Shown here: piece by piece, positions 46,210 to 54,621 of the stretch
Layout: the number at the start of each line of letters is the position of its first letter
Position numbering within the stretch: position 1 is the first letter of the stretch
From: an uncultured Aquimarina sp.
GTDB lineage: Bacteria > Bacteroidota > Bacteroidia > Flavobacteriales > Flavobacteriaceae
Direction: 5' to 3'
NCBI GenBank assembly: GCA_947503135.1
Contig: CANNCQ010000005.1
Span: 1-64,000, forward strand
DNA: 64,000 nt
Notes under the pieces: generated by a model
The model's input: only the letters and a program-made list of their open reading frames with translations
Told to the model about the DNA's origin: nothing
Databases searched by the model: none
Program-made: the position numbers and the translations under genes

Positions 46210-46225
46210 TAACCAACTTAAATAT
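46210..46225. repeat. Direct repeat copy 1 of TAACCAACTTAAATAT
   Basis: An exact 16-base match to 46385-46400. The surrounding bases diverge, except for a loose similarity in the following A-rich stretch. Confidence 0.75.
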
Positions 46226-46358
46226 TCACACTCTAAACTATAAGATGATGTAAACTTAAAAAACCAATTCACCTACTTACGCTTTTTAGCTAATTTTCAT
46301 TATAAAAATTAGATTAAATGCAAAATTAATAGATTATGTGTATTTTGAGAATTAAAGA

Positions 46359-46419
46359 GGCCCTGTATATGAAGAAATAATTATTAACCAACTTAAATAT
46401 ATATAAACTTCACAGGGCC
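46359..46419. repeat. Long-range inverted repeat
   Basis: GGCCCTGT (46359-46366) pairs with ACAGGGCC (46412-46419), and GAAG (46371-46374) with CTTC (46408-46411). The loop holds the second direct repeat. It may form a stem in RNA. Confidence 0.6.
46385..46400. repeat. Direct repeat copy 2 of TAACCAACTTAAATAT
   Basis: The second exact copy of the 16-base sequence, lying inside the loop of the inverted repeat. Confidence 0.75.
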
Positions 46420-46599
46420 AATATTCCTACAAATATAGAATATTATAAATAACAAAATAGATTAAGTGCATTATTTTAACGCTAAAAATAATTAGAGTTG
46501 ATTTTATATAATAACTTATTACACTCTTTAGAAAAATTTCACAAATGTTTCTTATGAGATCTGTACCTTTAGCTTCATATTTATTTAATCTAAATTATA

Positions 46600-48618
46600 A
46601 TGACAAATCCTTTATTAACTCCTTTTAAAGCTCCTCCTTTTTCTAAAATAGATAATTCACATTATTTACCTGCATTCAAAAATGCTTTAAAAATTGCTAA
46701 AAGTGAGATTGATAAAATAGTCTCTAACCCGTCCGAACCCTCCTTTAGTAATACCATTGAAGCTCTCGAATTTAGCGGAGAGTTACTTAGTAATATATCT
46801 TCTATTTTTTTTAATTTAAATAGTGCCGAAACTAACGATGAAATTCAAAAAATCGCACAAGAGGTTTCCCCTATGCTTGCTGAATTTGGTAATGACATTA
46901 CGTTAAACGATTCATTATTCAAAAAAGTAAAAACTGTACACAACAATATTGATTCTTTAGAATTAAATCATGAGCAACATACGCTATTAAAAAAGCATTT
47001 TAAATCATTTACTCGTAATGGTGCTTTATTAAACGATGAGGATAAAGAAAAATTACGATCAATTGACAAACAACTGTCTCAAAAAACACTTCAATACGGA
47101 CAAAATTTATTAGCCGATTCTAATAGTTACGAATTACTTTTAAAAGATAAGAACGACCTAAAGGGATTACCTCAAAACGAAATCGATGCTGCCGAAAGTT
47201 TAGCTAAAAGTAAAAACAAAAAAGGTTACATAATAACTCTAGACTACCCAAGCTATATTCCTTTTATGAAATACGCCGATAACAGGGAGCTTAGAAAAAA
47301 ATTATCCTTGGCTTTTGGAGCTCGAAGTTTTCAAAATAACGCTAATAATAATGAAACACTAATAAAAGATATTGTATCCTTACGCTTAGAACGCGCTATA
47401 CTTTTAGGTTATAAAACACATGCTCAATTTACATTGGAAGAACGTATGGCTAAATCGTCTGAAAATGTATATTCCTTTTTAAATGATTTATCTAAAAAAG
47501 CAAAACCTGCAGCAAAAAAAGAATTCGAAACACTTGAAAATTTTGCTAAAAATTTAGATAATATAGATGCTCTTGAAAAATGGGACAGCTCGTATTATAG
47601 CGAAAAGCTAAAGCAGCAATTATACAACATAGATGACGAAGCTTTGAAACCTTATTTTAAACTACAAAATGTAGAAAAAGGTGTTTTTACTATTGCTAGC
47701 AAATTATTTGGGCTTCGATTTGAAGAAAACACTACTGCTGACAAATATCATGAAGATATAACTGTTTTCGACGTGTATGACGCTGACAATAAATTTGTTT
47801 CATTATTTTATACCGATTATCATCCAAGAGAGGGAAAACGTGCTGGGGCATGGATGACCTCTTACAAGTCTCAAAAAATTAAAGAAGGGAACAATGAGAG
47901 GCCTCAGGTTTCTATAGTTTGCAACTTCACAACCCCAACAGAAAGCACTCCATCATTACTTACTTTTAACGAAGTAACCACCTTGTTTCATGAGTTTGGG
48001 CACGCACTTCATGGCATGCTAGCCAATACAACCTACCCTAGCTTATCCGGAACATCGGTTTTTTGGGATTTTGTTGAGCTACCAAGTCAAATCATGGAAA
48101 ACTGGTGTTTCCAAGAAGAAGCCCTAAAACTGTTTGCTCATCACTATAAAACTGGTGAAGTAATTCCTATGGAGTATATCAAAAAAATTAAAGCGTTTGC
48201 TTCTTTTCAAGAAGGCATGGCAACGTTAAGGCAACTAAGTTTTGGCTTATTAGATATGGCTTGGCACACTACCCCTCCTAAAGAAAACTATAATGTAAAA
48301 GATTTTGAAAGAAAAGCTTTTGAAGATTGTCAATTATTTGCTGATAACCCTTCCAATTGCATGAGTACTTCATTTGCTCATATTTTCCAAGGTGGGTACT
48401 CTTCTGGATATTATTCATATAAATGGGCGGAAGTGTTAGATGCAGATGCATTCTCTTATTTTGAAAAAGAAGGCATTTTTAATACCGAAATTGCTAATAA
48501 ATTCAAAACCGAAATATTAGAAAAAGGAGGAACAGAACACCCTGAAATTCTATATAAAAAATTTAGAGGCAAAGAGCCTTCAAATACGGCATTACTTAAA
48601 CGCGCTGGACTACTATAA
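46600..48618 (+). CDS. M3 family oligopeptidase (OpdA/Dcp-like)
   Basis: A 672-residue zinc metallopeptidase of the M3 family, which cuts short peptides in the cytoplasm. The zinc motif HEFGH is at residues 464-468, with the third ligand Glu493 in WDFVELP. The preceding TTPTESTPSLLTFNEV block and the closing SNCMSTSFAHIFQGGYSSGYYSY region are family standards. There is no signal peptide. A 494-base gap and a terminator separate it from the thioesterase, so it likely has its own promoter. Confidence 0.95.
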   Translation: MTNPLLTPFKAPPFSKIDNSHYLPAFKNALKIAKSEIDKIVSNPSEPSFSNTIEALEFSGELLSNISSIFFNLNSAETNDEIQKIAQEVSPMLAEFGNDITLNDSLFKKVKTVHNNIDSLELNHEQHTLLKKHFKSFTRNGALLNDEDKEKLRSIDKQLSQKTLQYGQNLLADSNSYELLLKDKNDLKGLPQNEIDAAESLAKSKNKKGYIITLDYPSYIPFMKYADNRELRKKLSLAFGARSFQNNANNNETLIKDIVSLRLERAILLGYKTHAQFTLEERMAKSSENVYSFLNDLSKKAKPAAKKEFETLENFAKNLDNIDALEKWDSSYYSEKLKQQLYNIDDEALKPYFKLQNVEKGVFTIASKLFGLRFEENTTADKYHEDITVFDVYDADNKFVSLFYTDYHPREGKRAGAWMTSYKSQKIKEGNNERPQVSIVCNFTTPTESTPSLLTFNEVTTLFHEFGHALHGMLANTTYPSLSGTSVFWDFVELPSQIMENWCFQEEALKLFAHHYKTGEVIPMEYIKKIKAFASFQEGMATLRQLSFGLLDMAWHTTPPKENYNVKDFERKAFEDCQLFADNPSNCMSTSFAHIFQGGYSSGYYSYKWAEVLDADAFSYFEKEGIFNTEIANKFKTEILEKGGTEHPEILYKKFRGKEPSNTALLKRAGLL

Positions 48619-48657
48619 TTAATCCATCGTTCAAAACCGAAATGAAATAAAAATTAC

Positions 48658-48665
48658 TACATTTG
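48658..48665 (+). promoter_or_regulatory. Candidate -7 box for the ECF sigma gene
   Basis: TACATTTG matches the TAnnTTTG consensus, 25 bases before the sigma factor ATG. No TTG -33 element is in place. Confidence 0.3.
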
Positions 48666-48690
48666 AGTGGTATAACATTTGTTAAATATT

Positions 48691-49245
48691 ATGACCCAAC
48701 ATGAATTAAATCCTGATGGTTGGATTAAAAATTATAGCGATTACCTCTTCAATTTCACAATTGTAAGAGTTAACGATCGTGAAATTGCAAAAGATTTAGT
48801 TCAAGAAGCTTTTTTTGCAGGTTTGCGTTCTATGAAGAATTTTAAAGGAGAAGCCTCTGAACGAACTTGGTTAATTTCAATACTTAAAAGAAAAGTTATT
48901 GACCATTACCGAAAAATAAATAGTAATAAAGGTAAGGCTGAAGTTAGAATGAACTATAATTCTGAATCTGAATCTGAAGGAGATTGGCTAGAAGAAAGAG
49001 TTGCTGATCCTTTTGCTTCGAACGCAGAAAACGACATTGAAAACTCTGAACTAGGACTTGCTATACATAATTGCTTATCAAAATTACCTGAAAAACAAGC
49101 AACCATCTTTAGAATGAAAACTATCGATAATTACGATACCGAAACCATTTGTAATGAATTTAATATTACTTCGTCTAACTTATGGGTTATAATACACAGG
49201 GCCCGAACTGCTATGGCCAGTTGTATGGAAGAAAATTGGTTTTAA
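48691..49245 (+). CDS. ECF-type RNA polymerase sigma factor
   Basis: A sigma-70 family regulator of about 184 residues. I use the ATG at 48691 (MTQHELNPDGWIKNY); a TTG four codons upstream continues the frame. Region 2 is visible as DYLFNFTIVRVNDREIAKDLVQEAFFAGLRS, and region 4 as LSKLPEKQATIFRMKTIDNY followed by ETICNEFNITSSNLWVIIHRARTAM. It binds core polymerase and sets gene choice. A small zinc-finger protein starts 10 bases later, a likely anti-sigma partner. Confidence 0.92.
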   Translation: MTQHELNPDGWIKNYSDYLFNFTIVRVNDREIAKDLVQEAFFAGLRSMKNFKGEASERTWLISILKRKVIDHYRKINSNKGKAEVRMNYNSESESEGDWLEERVADPFASNAENDIENSELGLAIHNCLSKLPEKQATIFRMKTIDNYDTETICNEFNITSSNLWVIIHRARTAMASCMEENWF

Positions 49246-49255
49246 AAAAATTATT

Positions 49256-49516
49256 ATGGAAAAAAAATACAATCTATTTATATCGTGTGATGAGGCTAAT
49301 CATAGCTGCGACAAAAGTCAATATAATGAAGCTTCTATATTGGAAAAAATAAAATTAAGTGTTCATTTAATTCACTGTAAAGCTTGTCAAACTTATACAA
49401 AGAATAATTCAAAGTTAACTAAGTTGATTAATAACAATGATGTTCATGCTATGAAATCTAATGAAAAAGAAAGTTTAGAAGCTTTATTTAAAAAAGAATT
49501 ATCAAATAATAAATAA
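49256..49516 (+). CDS. Small zinc-finger putative anti-sigma factor
   Basis: An 86-residue soluble protein. Cys11 and the H-x3-C-x2-C set His37, Cys41, Cys44 (HLIHCKAC) match the zf-HC2/ZAS zinc motif of anti-sigma factors, although family assignment is by eye. It lacks the membrane helix of most anti-sigma factors. It starts 10 bases after the sigma gene, the usual arrangement. Its 3' end overlaps the opposing UbiA-like gene by 15 bases. A redox or metal trigger for releasing the sigma factor is plausible, not shown. Confidence 0.68.
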   Translation: MEKKYNLFISCDEANHSCDKSQYNEASILEKIKLSVHLIHCKACQTYTKNNSKLTKLINNNDVHAMKSNEKESLEALFKKELSNNK

Positions 49517-50350
49517 CAAATACAGTAGTAGTTTTAAAACTGGTACACTTTCAATGCCAAATGAACAGTAATATTTTACTGGTTTATTTGGCATTTTATA
49601 TATCGCAAAACAAGTTGATGTTATTACTAATAGCGAAACTAAATAGTATGTTTTATTATTGAAAAACACATCAATCGCTAAATACAATCCCAACAAAAAA
49701 CAGGCTACTACTTTAGATTGTTTAATTCCTATTTTTTGCGGTAGGGTTTCTAAAATCATGTTATCATATTGTAAATCTCTTATATCAAAAGGAATTATTA
49801 AAGCTACAACTAAAACGAAAACTTGTATTACTTCCATCACCAATTGATATTCTAAAGTAATATTATAATGAACAATAGGAGTTATTACAACTGCAATAGT
49901 CCAACTAAAAGCAACTAAATAAATTTTCAATTTACCTACAGATCGTAAATTTCTTCGTTTAAAAACCGGAAAGACATAGGCAAACACGATCAAAGTTCCC
50001 AGAAAAAAACAACTAAGTGTTTTTAGAGGTAATTGTATTACGTAATATATTAACGCCACAAAGTTAATTAGCGAGAATAGCTGAATAAATCTAAGGTTTT
50101 TAGTTAAGCTTTTATGGTGCAATTTAGCTACAGGGGCATACTTTACAAAGTTATATCCCGTAACTGTACCGTAAAAAATGGTGTAAGCCAACGCTTCATT
50201 ATACGGAAGATTATGTTTTACCACAAACAAGTAAAACAATGCATACACTGCTAAAGCTACATGAATACTAGCATCGATATAAAAGTTGAATAAAAAACGT
50301 AAAGCTTTAAGCACAAATATAAAATTAATAAAATGTAAGCTACAAAGCAT
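49502..50350 (-). CDS. UbiA prenyltransferase-like membrane protein
   Basis: A 282-residue polytopic protein with about eight hydrophobic segments. A UbiA-type second motif is seen as DIRDLQYD (Asp189, Asp192, Asp196), followed by ETLPQKIGI as in UbiA proteins. The first Asp-rich motif is degenerate: GYNFVKY keeps Asn67 but has no following Asp pair. It may therefore bind a prenyl lipid without being an active transferase. The start at 50350 is an ATG; a downstream GTG at 50314 aligns better with the usual short N-terminus and may be the real start. Neighbours do not explain the role. Confidence 0.65.
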   Translation of the reverse strand: MLCSLHFINFIFVLKALRFLFNFYIDASIHVALAVYALFYLFVVKHNLPYNEALAYTIFYGTVTGYNFVKYAPVAKLHHKSLTKNLRFIQLFSLINFVALIYYVIQLPLKTLSCFFLGTLIVFAYVFPVFKRRNLRSVGKLKIYLVAFSWTIAVVITPIVHYNITLEYQLVMEVIQVFVLVVALIIPFDIRDLQYDNMILETLPQKIGIKQSKVVACFLLGLYLAIDVFFNNKTYYLVSLLVITSTCFAIYKMPNKPVKYYCSFGIESVPVLKLLLYLLFII

Positions 50351-50388
50351 ACACTAATGCTAGTAACTGATTATTTAGTTTTGTTTCG

Positions 50389-50396
50389 TAAATTTG
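50389..50396 (+). promoter_or_regulatory. Candidate -7 box for the ketoacyl synthase gene
   Basis: TAAATTTG matches TAnnTTTG, 57 bases before the GTG at 50454. No clear TTG at -33. Confidence 0.3.
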
Positions 50397-50453
50397 TACT
50401 AAATCTATTACATATCAACCACACTAGTTGTAAGTAAGAACAAAAAAAAAATT

Positions 50454-51509
50454 GTGAGTATAAAAATAACAGGCTTAGGAAGTTATATTCCCACAGAAAA
50501 AATACCGAACACCTATTTTGAAAATCATACTTTTTTAGATGAAAAAGGAACTGTATTCAAACAAAATAATGCTACTATAATTAGAAAATTTGTAGCTATT
50601 ACTGGTATTAAAGAACGCCGTTATGCCTCTAAGGACATGAACGCATCTGACTTAGCACATATAGCAGCAGCTAATGCAATACAAGATGCTGATGTAGATC
50701 CTGAAACAATTGACTATATAATTGTTTCTCATAATTTTGGAGACGTAAAGTTTGGACATACCCAAACTGATGCTATGCCCAGTCTGGCCTCCAGGGTGAA
50801 ACAAAAATTAAACATAAAAAATCCGTCTTGTGTTGCTTACGACCTCATTTTTGGCTGTCCAGGTTGGATCGAAGGAGTTATTCAAGCCAGTTGTTTTATT
50901 AAAGCTGGTGTTGCAAAACGCTGTTTAATAATAGGAACTGAAGCATTGTCACGTGTAGTTGATAACAATGATAGGGATGCTATGATATTTTCCGATGGTG
51001 CTGGGGCTTGTATTCTAGAACTAAGTAATGAAGAAGGTGGTATACAATCGCACGAAACAGCTACCTATGCGAATGATGAAGCGGATTTCTTATTTAATGG
51101 GATTGGATATCATACCGAAAGTGACGATAGAAAATACATTAAAATGCTTGGTCGAAAAATCTATGAATTTGCTTTGACTAATGTTCCCTTAGCTATGAAA
51201 GCTTGTCTTGACAAAAGCAATTTTAAAATAGAAGATGTTTCCAAAGTTTTAATTCATCAAGCTAATGAAAAAATGGACGAAGCTATCGTTGACCGTTTTT
51301 ATAAGCTTTACGATTTAGAAATGCCTCCTGGTGTTATGCCAATGTGTATTGACAAATTAGGTAATAGTAGCGTAGCTACGGTACCTACATTATATGATTT
51401 AATAGTTAAAAGAAATCTGGATCCCCACGAAATTAAAAAAGGAGATGTTCTTATACTTGCTAGCGTAGGCGCAGGCATGAATATTAATGCTATCGTATAT
51501 CAGCATTAA
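50454..51509 (+). CDS. Ketoacyl-ACP synthase III family protein (FabH-like)
   Basis: A 351-residue thiolase-fold condensing enzyme starting at GTG (MSIKITGLGSYIP); no ATG fits the family start. The triad is Cys135 in FGCPGWIEG, His268 in VLIHQANEKM and Asn304 in KLGNSSVATV, the full FabH set. There is an insertion near residues 25-45 not seen in short FabH. It condenses an acyl primer with malonyl-ACP; whether it serves general fatty acid start or a special chain is not known. The glycosyltransferase gene follows after 2 bases, so the two are coupled. Confidence 0.9.
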   Translation: MSIKITGLGSYIPTEKIPNTYFENHTFLDEKGTVFKQNNATIIRKFVAITGIKERRYASKDMNASDLAHIAAANAIQDADVDPETIDYIIVSHNFGDVKFGHTQTDAMPSLASRVKQKLNIKNPSCVAYDLIFGCPGWIEGVIQASCFIKAGVAKRCLIIGTEALSRVVDNNDRDAMIFSDGAGACILELSNEEGGIQSHETATYANDEADFLFNGIGYHTESDDRKYIKMLGRKIYEFALTNVPLAMKACLDKSNFKIEDVSKVLIHQANEKMDEAIVDRFYKLYDLEMPPGVMPMCIDKLGNSSVATVPTLYDLIVKRNLDPHEIKKGDVLILASVGAGMNINAIVYQH

Positions 51510-51511
51510 TA

Positions 51512-52699
51512 ATGAAAATAGGAATTGTTGTAGATAATGAATTAGATAACGACCATAGAGTCTTAAAACAAATAAATCAACTTGTAAACGCCAAGCATGA
51601 TGTATTTGTTATTTGTTTTGGTTTTGGAAATAACTATAAAAAATATGATACTTTTAGCGTAACTCGTATTTCAATAAATCAAAATTTTAAAAATGCATTG
51701 GTTCTGTTGAGTACTCGATTTTCTTTTTATGAGAGGCTATGGGCTAAAAATATTTCAAATTTTATAACTACTAATAACCTTGAAGCGATTCATTGCCATG
51801 ATTTATATTTATCAAAAGCTTCCAAAAAGGGTATTGAAACAAGTAACTCAACAAATTTAAAACTTACCTTAGATTTACACGAAAACTATCCTGCTGCAAT
51901 AAATACGTATAATTGGGCTACAAAAGGTTGGCGTAAATTAATTGTTAATCCCAAAAAGTGGTACGACTTAGAATTTGAATACCTAAACTATGCTGATACT
52001 ATTATTACACTTAGTGATTGGTTTTCTTCTGATTTAATTAGCCGCTTTCCCGCCTTAAAAGAGAAAGAATTTATTACTCACCCTAACTTATTAGATCTTC
52101 CAAGTTTTAAAATATTCGAAAAGAACAAAGCTGAAATTAAATTTTCGAAAAAAAATATAACTCTTATTTACTTTGGGGTGGTTGCTCAGCGCAGGGGTAT
52201 TATGCAAATAATGCCATGGTTGGAAAAAATGCTAAAAGATGGATTTCTTTTTCATTTATTAATTATTGGACCTGTAGACAAGGCAGACAGTGATCATTTT
52301 AATAGTTTATTAAAATTGCCTGAACTAAGTAAAAATACGACGTATATTGATTGGGCCAATATAGCTTCACTACCTGCTTATTTAAAACAAGCCGATATCG
52401 GACTAGCACCTTTTGAAGTTAACGCTCAACACAACTCGGGAGTAGCAAATAAGCTATACCAATACATGTATGGTGCAATACCTATATTAGCAACGGCTTG
52501 TAAAGCTCAAAAAGAACTTATTCAAGAATCTGAATGTGGACTTATATATTCAGATTTTGAATCTTTTGAAAAACAACTTAAAATCCTATTAAATAATAAG
52601 GAATTGAGGTCAAAATTGGGAAAAAACGGATGTACAAAACTTAATCAGCTCTACAAAAGTAAAACTGACGAAAAATTTCTTGACATCTATAATGGTTAA
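51512..52699 (+). CDS. Glycosyltransferase family 4-like (GT-B)
   Basis: A 395-residue GT-B enzyme. The N-terminal Rossmann fold has IVVDNELDNDHRVLKQINQL and the CHDLYLSKASKKG strand, and the C-terminal half has the family signature LAPFEVNAQHNSGVANKLYQYM with the E-x7-E-like donor site region. The sugar and acceptor are unknown. It starts 2 bases after the ketoacyl synthase stop, which suggests a lipid-linked glycoside is made by the pair. It ends 11 bases before the opposing small periplasmic gene. Confidence 0.88.
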   Translation: MKIGIVVDNELDNDHRVLKQINQLVNAKHDVFVICFGFGNNYKKYDTFSVTRISINQNFKNALVLLSTRFSFYERLWAKNISNFITTNNLEAIHCHDLYLSKASKKGIETSNSTNLKLTLDLHENYPAAINTYNWATKGWRKLIVNPKKWYDLEFEYLNYADTIITLSDWFSSDLISRFPALKEKEFITHPNLLDLPSFKIFEKNKAEIKFSKKNITLIYFGVVAQRRGIMQIMPWLEKMLKDGFLFHLLIIGPVDKADSDHFNSLLKLPELSKNTTYIDWANIASLPAYLKQADIGLAPFEVNAQHNSGVANKLYQYMYGAIPILATACKAQKELIQESECGLIYSDFESFEKQLKILLNNKELRSKLGKNGCTKLNQLYKSKTDEKFLDIYNG

Positions 52700-52710
52700 C
52701 TAAATTTCTA

Positions 52711-53067
52711 TTAACCTTGAATAAGCTTAACTTTAGATCTGAATTTTTCTATTTGTTTAGGATTCAGAATAGCTTCTACTGCTTTGTGATGTGATGTTTC
52801 TAAAGCAGCTAATTGTGCATTTAATTCATCAGCTGATTCAACATCAGATTTATAAATTTCATTCTTCTTCATTTCATAAGCAGTCGTCAAACTTAATAAC
52901 TTATCCGCTTGCTTAGTTGTGAGTATTAATGTATTTTTCCACCTATGTGTTCCAATTTTAGCTATCTTTTTTACAGATTCAGGAGCTTCAGAAATATCTT
53001 GGCTAAAAACAAATTGAGTTCCTAAAAACATAAAAAAGACAATCGATAAATGTTTTACATTTTTCAT
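52711..53067 (-). CDS. Spy/CpxP-like small periplasmic protein
   Basis: A 118-residue protein with a signal peptide ending FVFSQ (residue 23). The mature helix-rich part carries LILTTKQADKLLSL and AILNPKQIEKFRS, which resemble the LTxxQ repeats of Spy/CpxP periplasmic chaperones. The match is partial. A role in envelope stress or as a helper of the outer-membrane proteins nearby is possible. It lies alone on the minus strand between the glycosyltransferase and the DUF5689 gene. Confidence 0.65.
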   Translation of the reverse strand: MKNVKHLSIVFFMFLGTQFVFSQDISEAPESVKKIAKIGTHRWKNTLILTTKQADKLLSLTTAYEMKKNEIYKSDVESADELNAQLAALETSHHKAVEAILNPKQIEKFRSKVKLIQG

Positions 53068-53240
53068 AAGTTAAATTTTACCGTTAAAGCACTAAATTAT
53101 AAAATTTTATTAAGAAAACCTTACAAAATAGCCTAATTAAAAAATTAAGTTATACTTTTTTTATTAAACTACAATCTAAATAATCTTTTTAACCTAAAAT
53201 TATATTTCAATATATCTTATTAATCTTCAGCATTATACAC

Positions 53241-54611
53241 TTAATTAATAGTGCTATATATTTTAAGATCATCTATTTCGTACGCAGAAGTAATCACAGG
53301 GTCGAAACCTTTATACTGAAAAGCTATTCTTACCTTTCCTTCTACACATGAGATATTTTGTTGAAGCGTTCTGAAATTTGAAGATTCTACTGGTATATCC
53401 ACAGGCAAAAGCATCCAATTAGTTGTTAGCGGATCTCCTGAATAGGAATTAGTGATCCATATTTTTAATGTTTTACCATTATTAAACCGTGTTCGCACTC
53501 GCACACTCATTGTAGCATTCTCTATAGTATTTAAGTCTATTTCAGGAGTTATTAACCAAGCTTCTAAAGGGCGTAAGTTACTATTGAATGCAGAAATAGT
53601 TAATGTTCTATTATCAACATTTGTAACCTTTCTATCTTCCCAACGTTTTTCATCGCCAGTAACGTTTATATTATACCAACCCAAAGGCTCTAATTTCATT
53701 TCATTAGTAATTTCTTCAAAATCCTCTTGAAATATAATTGTATCTACATCTTTTCCGTTATTCGGGCAATCAAAAAAGACTATTTCACATCTGTCGTTTT
53801 GTTCAAAATTTAAATCCGTGATACTATTCATTTTAATTACGAAAAAATCATCTCTGAAATCTCTTGTTAAGACCCCTGAAATTTCACCTGAATTTATTGG
53901 AATACTAGTATTTTTAAAGCTAGAAAAGGTACTTGTACACATAATTAACTCAAGACTAGAGGGGCATTGCTGAATTATTCTTAATCCATCAAAATTATCA
54001 CTGAGCTCTCCTGCAATAGTTTTATTAATAGGAGCTATCAAACTTTTTTCAAATTGGACATTATTGAATGACACGTAAAGCAACTCATGGTCTCGCGTAA
54101 TTTGTTCTATAGTCAACACGATAGGCTTTAAATCGTTTTGAATAGCTGTTCTAAGAATATGGTTATCTACAGATGAAAAGTCAATCGCTGTTATTTGTTT
54201 TTCTTTTAAAATACCTAATTGCAATACACCATTTTTAAATCCTATGCTTAACCCTTTTAAACGAATACGAATTTTACTACCTAATGGATATCTCTGGTAT
54301 AATGCTCTTTCATCTATCAAAATACTTATACCAGCTGTAGGGTTCTCTGGCTTATCCTGAATTATAATTTCTTTAAAAAAATTACCCTCTTTATCACTAG
54401 ATATCACAAAACCTTCAATAAATTGATCTTCTTCTGAAAAAGATATAGTCTGCTCTTCGATAAAACGATCAATACCAGCCTTTAAACTACTTATAGAAAT
54501 AATTGTACCTGTTGGAATATCTTGAGTTTTGACATTAGGAACTTCCGTTTCTCCTTCAGAACAATTGATTACAAAAAATGTAAGTAGCACTCTAATTATT
54601 ACCTGTTTCAT
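53241..54611 (-). CDS. DUF5689 lipoprotein with C-terminal choice-of-anchor J domain
   Basis: A 456-residue lipoprotein; the signal ends FFVINC with Cys17. The N-terminal about 270 residues match DUF5689, an OB-like domain (FIEGFVISSDKEGNFFKEII; IRLKGLSIGFKNGVLQLGI). The C-terminal about 160 residues look like a beta-sandwich of the choice-of-anchor J kind (IFQEDFEEITNEM; WLITPEIDLN; ISCVEGKVRIAFQYKG). It lies 10 bases downstream of the TonB-dependent receptor on the same strand, as a surface partner would. The ligand is unknown; see the findings for a nucleic-acid hypothesis. Confidence 0.85.
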   Translation of the reverse strand: MKQVIIRVLLTFFVINCSEGETEVPNVKTQDIPTGTIISISSLKAGIDRFIEEQTISFSEEDQFIEGFVISSDKEGNFFKEIIIQDKPENPTAGISILIDERALYQRYPLGSKIRIRLKGLSIGFKNGVLQLGILKEKQITAIDFSSVDNHILRTAIQNDLKPIVLTIEQITRDHELLYVSFNNVQFEKSLIAPINKTIAGELSDNFDGLRIIQQCPSSLELIMCTSTFSSFKNTSIPINSGEISGVLTRDFRDDFFVIKMNSITDLNFEQNDRCEIVFFDCPNNGKDVDTIIFQEDFEEITNEMKLEPLGWYNINVTGDEKRWEDRKVTNVDNRTLTISAFNSNLRPLEAWLITPEIDLNTIENATMSVRVRTRFNNGKTLKIWITNSYSGDPLTTNWMLLPVDIPVESSNFRTLQQNISCVEGKVRIAFQYKGFDPVITSAYEIDDLKIYSTIN

Positions 54612-54621
54612 GAGTTATAAA

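Larger units (their letters stand above)
46106..46599. other. 494-bp intergenic region with repeats and hairpin
   Basis: The longest gap in the window. It has a clear terminator at 46161-46185, a 16-base direct repeat and a long-range inverted repeat (listed separately). I see no open reading frame with a convincing signal, no tRNA-like fold and no transposase remnant. It is very AT-rich in its last 150 bases before the M3 peptidase start. Confidence 0.7.

Noticed and set aside
46106..46599. A possible mobile element remnant, because of repeats.
   Set aside because: There is no transposase frame, no terminal inverted repeat at the ends and no target duplication that I can define.
50315..50345. 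A TTG-N21-TATATTTG promoter-like match on the minus strand at the 5' end of the UbiA-like gene.
   Set aside because: It overlaps the ATG-started frame, and such matches occur by chance in AT-rich DNA. Kept only as part of the start-site question.
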